From the NCBI GenBank assembly GCA_014382645.1, contig JACNJI010000323.1:1-10098 (forward strand): a stretch of 10,098 nucleotides of DNA, written 5' to 3'. The notes under the pieces were generated by a model that worked only from the letters and a program-made list of their open reading frames with translations, did no database searches and had not been told where the DNA came from. The stretch comes from Verrucomicrobiota bacterium. Its GTDB lineage: Bacteria; Verrucomicrobiota; Verrucomicrobiia; Opitutales; Seribacteraceae. A program made the position numbers and the translations under genes. Below are positions 1 through 6,285 of the stretch, one piece after another. Each line of letters opens with the position of its first letter. The first letter of the stretch is position 1.

Positions 1-23
1 TGCCCGTTTCGGAGATCCCCTGA

Positions 24-395
24 GCAGGTACTGGACAACCGGCGGGCGTACGCATCGGCGGGGTTCACCGCCACGCCCCCCACCAGCTCGCCCACAACAC
101 GATCATCCACGAGTATCTAGTCACCGAGGCCATCATAATGATTGGCGAGATCGGGGGAACCGCCGAGGAAGAAGCGGCCGCCTTTATCAAGGAATACGTC
201 GACAAGCCCGTTGCCGCCTTCATCGCAGGTATGACGGCCCCTCCCGGGCGCCGCATGGGCCACGCCGGGGCCATCGTCTCCGGAGGTAAGGGCACCGCCG
301 CCGCCAAAATCGAGGCCATGCAGGATGCCGGAATCGCGGTTGCCGAGACCCCTTCCCACATTGCCGAGGCCCTCTTCCGAGTCTGGAAACCCTGA
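24..395 (+). CDS. sucD: Succinate-CoA ligase alpha subunit, 3' end (partial, 5' part damaged)
   Basis: The alpha subunit of succinyl-CoA synthetase works with SucB in the TCA cycle, interconverting succinyl-CoA and succinate with formation of ATP or GTP. From about base 123 the frame reads [12 protein letters not shown], then [20 protein letters not shown], and [16 protein letters not shown] with the phosphohistidine site (His codon 261-263), ending at TGA 393-395 with the usual C-terminus. Upstream in the same frame the spacing still fits: AGTGQ...VRIGG lies 20 residues before TEAII, as in the family. However, the intervening residues keep none of the expected conserved positions, and an in-frame TGA lies at 21-23. 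The ATG at 138 is an internal methionine, not a start. The gene is either a 5'-degraded copy or, more likely, the first ~120 bases are poor sequence near a contig end. Identity of the 3' part is certain; integrity is not. Confidence 0.88.
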   Translation, partial: AGTGQPAGVRIGGVHRHAPHQLAHNTIIHEYLVTEAIIMIGEIGGTAEEEAAAFIKEYVDKPVAAFIAGMTAPPGRRMGHAGAIVSGGKGTAAAKIEAMQDAGIAVAETPSHIAEALFRVWKP

Positions 396-448
396 TACGG
401 GTTCTGTTCGATTACGCCTGACGGCTGTCGGGTGGAGAACTTTTCGTC

Positions 449-521
449 TTGTCGCCTTGGTTGCCCTACGTGTCCGCTGGATTGCCGTGTCGGGGGCTTC
501 CCCTCCTCGCAATGACAAGGT
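449..521 (+). repeat. Palindromic intergenic repeat, copy A
   Basis: The first of three related units in the sucD-rsmG gap. It holds GGTTGCCC, then CCGCTGGATTGCC, a small GGGG-CTT-CCCC hairpin (493-503), and CCTCCTCGCAATGAC. The outer arms ATTGC (481-485) and GCAAT (509-513) are complementary, so the unit can fold as a nested hairpin. Copy C at 640-713 is a direct copy with a few substitutions and one or two indels. The motif CATTGCGAG...GGCAATCCAG resembles short palindromes that recur between genes in many bacteria. Confidence 0.75.
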
Positions 522-576
522 GTGAAGTGACGGGCGTTGTGGTTCATCACGGTTTAGGGATTCCTTAAACTCCACG

Positions 577-635
577 CTGTCATTGCGAGCCCGTCGGGGC
601 GTGGCAATCCAGTCGGGATCGTAGGTAGGCTGCTT
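577..635 (-). repeat. Palindromic intergenic repeat, copy B (inverted)
   Basis: The same repeat family in the opposite orientation. On the plus strand it reads TGTCATTGCGAG, then a perfect GCCC-GTCG-GGGC hairpin (589-600), then GTGGCAATCCAG. The outer arms ATTGC (582-586) and GCAAT (604-608) pair. Its reverse complement, CTGGATTGCCACG...CTCGCAATGACAG, lines up with copy A. Its central stem is the cleanest of the three. Confidence 0.72.
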
Positions 636-639
636 GGGC

Positions 640-711
640 GATGCGGTTGGTTGCCCAATGGTTCCGCTGGATTGCCGCGTCAGGAACTTTGCCCCTCCTC
701 GCGATGGGAGG
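640..711 (+). repeat. Palindromic intergenic repeat, copy C
   Basis: A direct copy of unit A: GGTTGCCC, CCGCTGGATTGCC, CCCCTCCTCGC. The right outer arm has drifted from GCAAT to GCGAT (701-705), so the outer stem is weakened, but a new GC-rich stem exists at 692-713. Its right end lies about 14 bases from the rsmG stop codon. Confidence 0.72.
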
Positions 712-713
712 GG
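692..713 (-). terminator. GC-rich hairpin downstream of rsmG, possible terminator
   Basis: CCCCTCC (692-698) and GGAGGGG (707-713) form a perfect 7-bp stem around an 8-base loop, 12 bases past the rsmG stop on the minus strand. Neither side is followed by a clear T-run, so it does not match a classical intrinsic terminator. It lies inside repeat copy C, so its position may be a by-product of repeat insertion. Its place between converging genes is suitable for ending transcription. Confidence 0.35.
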
Positions 714-725
714 TTGAAGAGTCGC

Positions 726-1376
726 CTAGATTTTGAAGTGGACGAGGTACTTTTCCTCCAAGCCGGCTTCGGGCAAGTGTTCCGCGAGATCCCATACCCG
801 AGCGGGGCTGAGGCGAGAGGTTGCCAATTCCTCCGAGAAGTCGCCGCCTTTCCAGTAAAGGATTCCGTTGGCGGGCGCATGCTGGGAGCCTTTGCGTATC
901 TTGTTGCGGATCCGGCGGTAGAAGACGGACAGGTCTCCGACGGCTCGCCCGAGGATGAAGTCGTAGGACCTTTTGGCGGGAAGCTCCTCGGCTCGCCCTC
1001 GAATAACCGTTACGTTCTTGAGCCCGAGGCGGGCGACCATGTCCTCGACGGCGACGATTTTCTTGGCGATGGAGTCGATGAGCGTGAAGTTGGCCGCCGG
1101 GTAGCAGATTGCTAGCGGTATGCCGGGCAGACCGCCTCCGGTGCCGACGTCGAGCAAACTTGCCTTGGGCATGAGGCGAAGGAACTTTGTGGCGATGAGA
1201 CAATGGGCAAGGTGCTTGATCTCTATGCGTTCGGTGTCCTTGCGTGAGACGAGGTTTATCTTGGCATTCCACTCGCGGAGAAGCTCGGTGTAGGCGGCCA
1301 AGCCTTCCCATGCTTCCTTGGCAATCTCGGGAAACCACCGAGGGAGGGTTGTCCATGGATCTTCTTCCGGGTTCAC
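726..1376 (-). CDS. rsmG: 16S rRNA (guanine-N7)-methyltransferase RsmG (GidB)
   Basis: RsmG uses S-adenosylmethionine to methylate N7 of G527 (E. coli numbering) in the 530 loop of 16S rRNA. The 216-residue protein has the family signature WNAKINLVSRKD (residues 36-47), the SAM-binding loop LLDVGTGGGLPGIPLA (74-89), LIDS (99-102) closing motif II with the ribose-binding acidic residue D101, and GRAVG (143-147) with the conserved RA pair. Length is normal. The start is GTG at 1376-1374; no in-frame ATG lies nearby, and no Shine-Dalgarno sequence is visible. It is the last gene of the minus-strand run, 36 bases after kdsA. In many bacteria rsmG sits with mnmG or parAB; here it does not. Loss of this enzyme is known to give low-level streptomycin resistance in several species. 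Confidence 0.96.
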   Translation of the reverse strand: MNPEEDPWTTLPRWFPEIAKEAWEGLAAYTELLREWNAKINLVSRKDTERIEIKHLAHCLIATKFLRLMPKASLLDVGTGGGLPGIPLAICYPAANFTLIDSIAKKIVAVEDMVARLGLKNVTVIRGRAEELPAKRSYDFILGRAVGDLSVFYRRIRNKIRKGSQHAPANGILYWKGGDFSEELATSRLSPARVWDLAEHLPEAGLEEKYLVHFKI

Positions 1377-1412
1377 TAGATCGGGTCAGGTTTTACTGAA
1401 CGAAACTGTAAC

Positions 1413-2677
<1,265 letters not shown>

Positions 2678-2743
2678 GAGTTCATGGATTTTTCATGAGT
2701 ATGGCAAAACGGCAACGATGAAGATTCGTCATGTGGTATTTGT

Positions 2744-3427
2744 TCAAGGTGCCGGGATTCCCGGGTTTTTGAGGGCTTTGCCTAACATGTCGAGGAATTC
2801 AGTTCGCGGCACCTCGCGCGCTCCTAAGTTGCCGAGGTGATCGGTGGGCACTTGGCAGTCGATGAACAGGAAGCCCTGTTGTCGGGCGAATCCCACGAGG
2901 TGAGCCAGCGCTACCTTGGAAGCTTCGGGTTCATGATGAAACATGGACTCCCCGAAAAAGGCTGCACCCAGGGAGATTCCGTAGAGTCCTCCCACGAGCT
3001 TGCCGTTCCGATAGCTCTCGAAGGAATGAGCGAAGCCTTCTGCATGGAGCTTAGAGTAGGCTTTCACCATGTCCGGGGCGATCCATGTGCCAGGCTGATC
3101 CTTTCTTGGCACTCGAGAACAGGAGCGAATGACCTCCTCGAATGCAGTGTCGACTCGGCTTTCGAAGGTTTCCTTCTTGAGGGCGGAACGCAAGCTCCTG
3201 GAGATTTTGAATTCGTCGGGAAAAAGCAGGAAGCGTGGATCCGGCGAAAACCAGTGCCACAAGGGTGGATCTCCCCAGGATTCCCATGGGAAAATACCGT
3301 TGGAGTAGGCGAGTAGCAGACGTTCGGTGGTTAGTGAACCGCCTACGGCAAGAAGTCCGTCGGGTGGGGGGGTGTCGGGATGAGGGAACCAGGGTGGTTC
3401 CGAGTCGTCGAGGAGGACGACGGGCAT
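2744..3427 (-). CDS. aat: Leucyl/phenylalanyl-tRNA--protein transferase
   Basis: Aat transfers Leu or Phe from aminoacyl-tRNA to the N-terminus of proteins that begin with Arg or Lys, making N-degrons that ClpS delivers to ClpAP in the N-end rule pathway. The 227-residue protein is of normal length and carries the family blocks GLLAVGGSL (24-32), YSNGIFPW (41-48), FSPDPR (60-65), GTWI (113-116), MVKAYSKLHAEGFAHSFE (120-137), LVGGLYGISLGAAFFGESMF (144-163), ASKVAL (169-174), FIDCQ (188-192) and HLGNLGA (197-203). The ATG at 3427 lies 3 bases after the stop of the upstream phosphatase gene, so the two are surely co-transcribed. No strong ribosome binding site is visible. Its partners clpA and clpS are not in this window. 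Confidence 0.96.
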   Translation of the reverse strand: MPVVLLDDSEPPWFPHPDTPPPDGLLAVGGSLTTERLLLAYSNGIFPWESWGDPPLWHWFSPDPRFLLFPDEFKISRSLRSALKKETFESRVDTAFEEVIRSCSRVPRKDQPGTWIAPDMVKAYSKLHAEGFAHSFESYRNGKLVGGLYGISLGAAFFGESMFHHEPEASKVALAHLVGFARQQGFLFIDCQVPTDHLGNLGAREVPRTEFLDMLGKALKNPGIPAP

Positions 3428-3430
3428 CTT

Positions 3431-4375
3431 TTAGGATGCCTTTGCTTCGAGAATGGTGACCTGTGGACGACAATTGAAGCGAAGCCCGTGGAGGTTGCCT
3501 ACGCCACGGGTCACGTTGATCAAGCGACCTTGCCAGGTGTGCAATCCATCGACAATGGAGTGATCCTTGACGGGAGCAAACGGAGTGTAACCGACAAACG
3601 GAACTTTGCACTGGCCTCCGTGGGTGTGTCCGCAGAGCATAAGCTGCCAATCGTGATCGGCGAGGAAGGTCTTGGAGTCGGGGTTGTGACTCAAGACAAT
3701 GACCGGAGGTTCCTTAGGGGAACGGGAACGGGTCGCACTAACCTTGCTGAGGCACTTGTCGGGGAAGCAGCGTTGGGCCCAGATATCGCCGAGACCGACC
3801 AAGGCCAGCGGCTGTCCCTTGACGTAGATAACTTGCCTGCGGTTTTGCAGGAGGGCTATCTTGGCGTCCTTCAACATGGCTTCCACTTTTTCAGAAGTGG
3901 GGTAGCCGGAATTGGAGCCCGCCCACTTTCCGCCATCGTGGTTGCCCAAGCAGGCGAAGGTGGGAACTACCTCGGACAATTTGGACAAGACTTCCCTGTA
4001 GCGATCAAATTCAACCTCGGTGAGCTTGCTCGTAATAAAATCACCCGTAATGAAGCAGATGTCGGGTTTCTCCGCGAGCCCGAGCTCGATCGCTTCCTCG
4101 ACTAGGGAAAAGGGAACTTTGTCGGACACGTGAAAGTCAGAAAGATGCAGGATGCTAAAGGATCGGCGAACAGGGAATTGCGCAGAGGGTAAGGTTTCCC
4201 GATGGACCTCCAACCAGCCGGCTTCAAACTTCATGTAACCCCAACCCCCAAGCCCAACAACTCCCAAGCCCAACAACCACTTTAGGAATCGCCGGCGAAG
4301 ACTTGGTGGTGTTAAGCGCTTTCGGTTTGCTTCTGCTAGGCTCGCCGCAAAGTCGGGAATATTTTCGTCTGTCAT
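3431..4375 (-). CDS. Membrane-anchored calcineurin-like metallophosphoesterase (LpxG/YaeI type)
   Basis: A 314-residue dinuclear-metal phosphoesterase. The metal ligands are all visible: LHLSDFH (76-82; D80, H82), TGDF (110-113; D112), LGNHD (143-147; N145, H146), LSHNPD (228-233; H230) and CGHTHGGQ (248-255; H250, H252). A basic stretch SLRRRF precedes one hydrophobic segment at about 31-48, indicating a signal-anchor. This layout matches the YaeI family, which includes chlamydial LpxG, a UDP-2,3-diacylglucosamine hydrolase of lipid A synthesis. Co-localisation with kdsA makes that role plausible, but the family is broad and the substrate cannot be read from the sequence. The gene heads the run into aat (3-base gap). 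The anchor is encoded by a 16-bp tandem duplication. ATG at 4375 has no Shine-Dalgarno sequence. Phosphoesterase fold near certain; LpxG role about 45%. Confidence 0.9.
   Translation of the reverse strand: MTDENIPDFAASLAEANRKRLTPPSLRRRFLKWLLGLGVVGLGGWGYMKFEAGWLEVHRETLPSAQFPVRRSFSILHLSDFHVSDKVPFSLVEEAIELGLAEKPDICFITGDFITSKLTEVEFDRYREVLSKLSEVVPTFACLGNHDGGKWAGSNSGYPTSEKVEAMLKDAKIALLQNRRQVIYVKGQPLALVGLGDIWAQRCFPDKCLSKVSATRSRSPKEPPVIVLSHNPDSKTFLADHDWQLMLCGHTHGGQCKVPFVGYTPFAPVKDHSIVDGLHTWQGRLINVTRGVGNLHGLRFNCRPQVTILEAKAS
4247..4278. repeat. 16-bp tandem duplication in the membrane-anchor codons
   Basis: The plus strand holds CCCAAGCCCAACAAC twice (4247-4261 and 4263-4277), offset by 16 bases. Because 16 is not a multiple of 3, the two copies are read in different frames on the coding strand, giving LLGLG from one and VVGLG from the other. 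Both are hydrophobic and suit a membrane helix. Confidence 0.7.
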
Positions 4376-4507
4376 CTAGGAAACTTAACTACAAATACCT
4401 ATTTGGCGTGGATCAAATCTTTTAGTTGAAGGAGTATGATGATAAATACCCAAGAATTAAGAACCCCTCCATTCTTTCTATTTCTTTTACTCGCTGCCAG
4501 TGACCGC
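4376..4507. other. Intergenic gap between hisS and the phosphatase gene
   Basis: A 132-base AT-richer gap between two minus-strand genes. It is the largest break inside the minus-strand group and so a likely site for a promoter driving the phosphatase-aat-queF-kdsA-rsmG run. On the minus strand TTGATC (4416-4411) and TGTAGT (4393-4388) are 17 bases apart, a weak sigma-70-like pair leaving only a very short leader. No hairpin with a T-run is seen after hisS. Confidence 0.35.
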
Positions 4508-5833
4508 TCATTCGTCTGTTGCTATGCCACCGGATTCTTCGAGCGAACGCAAGTTGTGAAGAAGATCTGCGGAATGGACCGACACTTCGGCTCCACTAGA
4601 AAGATCCTTTATTTTTACTTTGTTCGCAAGTACTTCTTCCTCGCCGTAGACGATGGCGAATTTAGCTCCACTGCGGCCCGCTTCCTTGAATTGTTTCCCG
4701 AATGCTTGTCGCTTTAGCGGATAAGCCGTGGAGTAGCCCGCTTGTCGAAGACGCGCAACGTCCCGAAGAGCTGTGGGCCGTTCGTTCTCGCCTGCCACTA
4801 TGAATATCTCGGGGGCGTCGATGTAGTCGGGCAGGAGTTTCTTGCCGTCCAAACAGTCGGTGAGGGTGACATCTCCTATGGCGAAGCCGGCAGCCGGCAG
4901 ATCCACGTTGCCGGAAAGCTTTTTTACGAGATGGTCGTAGCGTCCGCCGCCCGCCAGCGCTCTGGACTCACCGGAACTCTCGAAGGCCTCGTAGACGAAT
5001 CCCGTGTAATAGGCGAGGCCTCGAACGATGGATAGATCGATGTCCACGCAATCTGCCGCGTCATGGGATTCGAGCAGTTTAAGAAGTTCGGCCCACTCAC
5101 CGGCGCGTCTTTCACCTTCCTCGCCGAAAGAAACGAGATGTTCGTTCAAAGCATCAAAAGTTGAAACGGCCTTCATCTTCTCGATGCCCGAAAGAATTTC
5201 TTCGCCCCTGCCGGGTATCGCTCCCTCAATGCTTTCGAGAGTTTGCTCTGGTTTACGTCGTTCGCTTTTGTCGATGGCGTCGAGTAGGGAAGGGCGATGT
5301 TCGTCGCTTACGCCGAGCGAGGAAAGAAACAAAGCCCAAGTCACTCGATCGCTGAGGCGGACTCGAAAGTCGTTAGCACCGAGTCCACAAGCCTTTAAAA
5401 TGGCTACCAGTAGCGCGATGAGCTCGGCGTCTGCAGCGACGTCCTTCTCTCCCATGACGTCGGCGTTGAATTGATAGAAGGCACGCAACCGTCCCTTTTG
5501 TGGACGTTCATAGCGGAAGTGCTCGCCGACGTTGAACCACTTGATCGGTCGTCTAAGCGAGTTTGCCCGGGATGCAACCATGCGGGCCAAGCTAGGAGTC
5601 AATTCCGGACGAAGAGCGACTTGACGGTCGCCCTTGTCCGTAAAGTGGAAAAGTTGTCCGACTATTTCTTCGCCTGATTTCTCGATGTAAAGATCGAGGG
5701 GTTCAAGCACGGGAGCGTCATATTCCCTAAAGAAGAAGGTGCGGGCGACGTTTCGGAAGATTCGAAACAAGTGGTTACGGCGCGAGCAATCTTCCGGATA
5801 GAATTCCCGAAAGCCTGGCAGGCTTTCAAACAT
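4508..5833 (-). CDS. hisS: Histidine--tRNA ligase
   Basis: This class II aminoacyl-tRNA synthetase charges tRNA-His. The 441-residue protein has the expected order: ALRPELTP (73-80) of the catalytic core, motif 2 FRYERPQKGRLRAFYQF (106-122), the histidine-specific insertion region, HisA motif RGLAYYTGFVYE (271-282; R271 is the catalytic arginine), GGGRYDHLV (295-303), and an anticodon-binding domain from about 340 to 425. Motif 3 is unusual: where most bacterial enzymes have GFAxGLERL, this one reads GFAIGDVTL (316-324), lacking the usual arginine. I recall comparable GD-x-x-[IL] forms in plant organellar and some other HisRS, so this is probably a natural subfamily. It starts at ATG 5833, 29 bases after the HU/IHF gene, without a Shine-Dalgarno sequence. 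Confidence 0.96.
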   Translation of the reverse strand: MFESLPGFREFYPEDCSRRNHLFRIFRNVARTFFFREYDAPVLEPLDLYIEKSGEEIVGQLFHFTDKGDRQVALRPELTPSLARMVASRANSLRRPIKWFNVGEHFRYERPQKGRLRAFYQFNADVMGEKDVAADAELIALLVAILKACGLGANDFRVRLSDRVTWALFLSSLGVSDEHRPSLLDAIDKSERRKPEQTLESIEGAIPGRGEEILSGIEKMKAVSTFDALNEHLVSFGEEGERRAGEWAELLKLLESHDAADCVDIDLSIVRGLAYYTGFVYEAFESSGESRALAGGGRYDHLVKKLSGNVDLPAAGFAIGDVTLTDCLDGKKLLPDYIDAPEIFIVAGENERPTALRDVARLRQAGYSTAYPLKRQAFGKQFKEAGRSGAKFAIVYGEEEVLANKVKIKDLSSGAEVSVHSADLLHNLRSLEESGGIATDE

Positions 5834-5862
5834 GGTCGACGTGGTGCGTTGAGCGAAACGAG

Positions 5863-6180
5863 TCAGGAAGGATCTATCGCGTCCAGATCCAGATTGACCA
5901 ACCCTTCCTTCAATTCCTTGCCCGCCTTGAACTTGACTACGGCGCGACGTGGAATGACTACGTCCGTTTGCGGGCGGTTTGGATTTCGCCCTACGCGGGC
6001 TTTGCGCACTTGAATTTCAAATACGCCGAATTTGCGTAACTCGATGTTGCGACCGGCAATGAGAGAATCACGAACAATATCCAAGGTCTGTTGGACGATC
6101 TGACGAACGTCCTCTTGTTTGTAATTATTGTTTTCGTAGATGCTTTGGACGATCTGCCGCTTGGTGAGGTTGTTGGACAT
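5863..6180 (-). CDS. HU/IHF-family DNA-binding protein
   Basis: A small histone-like protein of 105 residues that binds and bends DNA as a dimer. LTKRQIVQSIYE (5-16) starts the helical dimerisation part. NIELRKFGVFEIQVRKARVG (45-64) is the beta-sheet core. GRNPNRP (64-70) is the tip of the DNA-clasping arm with the intercalating proline, and VVKFKAGKELKEGL (81-94) is the C-terminal block. A short acidic tail (LDLDAIDPS) follows. Features are mixed between HU and IHF, so I give no gene symbol. It is first in a two-gene run with hisS. The ATG at 6180 is preceded by no Shine-Dalgarno sequence but by a promoter-like TTGACA about 80 bases upstream. Confidence 0.93.
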   Translation of the reverse strand: MSNNLTKRQIVQSIYENNNYKQEDVRQIVQQTLDIVRDSLIAGRNIELRKFGVFEIQVRKARVGRNPNRPQTDVVIPRRAVVKFKAGKELKEGLVNLDLDAIDPS

Positions 6181-6221
6181 GGCGGTAAAACAGTTTGTAA
6201 ATGGGTGAAGAGGAGTTTAGG

Positions 6222-6239
6222 TATGTGGCTCTACACATA
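6222..6239. promoter_or_regulatory. Inverted repeat in the divergent promoter region, possible operator
   Basis: TATGTG (6222-6227) and CACATA (6234-6239) are perfect 6-base inverted arms around the 6-base spacer GCTCTA. The right arm overlaps the proposed -10 of the HU/IHF promoter, and the site lies about 50-60 bases before the ClpX-like start. It could be a dimeric regulator site; chance is not excluded for arms this short. Confidence 0.3.
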
Positions 6240-6266
6240 GACTTTTCTAAATCAACAACCTGTCAA
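6236..6266 (-). promoter_or_regulatory. Candidate promoter of the HU/IHF-hisS run
   Basis: On the minus strand a perfect sigma-70 -35 box TTGACA (6266-6261) is followed 19 bases later by TCTATG (6241-6236), a poor -10 match at a long spacing. It would give a leader of roughly 50 bases to the ATG at 6180. The -35 is convincing; the -10 is not. Confidence 0.4.
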
Positions 6267-6285
6267 ACCCAATTTGTTTTTTTCC

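Noticed and set aside
65..575. Two minus-strand open frames across the end of sucD and the first repeat copies
   Set aside because: They overlap a well-supported coding strand and run through palindromic repeats; composition is not protein-like.
449..711. The repeated units as a CRISPR array
   Set aside because: Only three diverged copies, one inverted, with irregular spacing and no cas genes.
580..1356. A 258-codon open frame on the minus strand
   Set aside because: It lies in another frame of rsmG, has an arginine/proline/serine-rich composition typical of shadow frames and runs into the repeat region.
2678..2743. A preQ1 riboswitch before queF
   Set aside because: The 66-base gap shows only a weak TCATG/CATGA inverted repeat and no recognisable preQ1 aptamer pseudoknot with an A-rich tail.
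3380..4105. A 241-codon open frame on the plus strand
   Set aside because: It is antisense to the metallophosphoesterase gene, which has all family motifs; no recognisable domain in the antisense product.
4436..4717. A plus-strand frame preceded by AAGGAG, with a hydrophobic start (FFLFLLLAA)
   Set aside because: The GGAG is only one to four bases from the ATGs, two thirds of the frame is antisense to hisS, and the product has no family resemblance; the genome otherwise shows few SD leaders.
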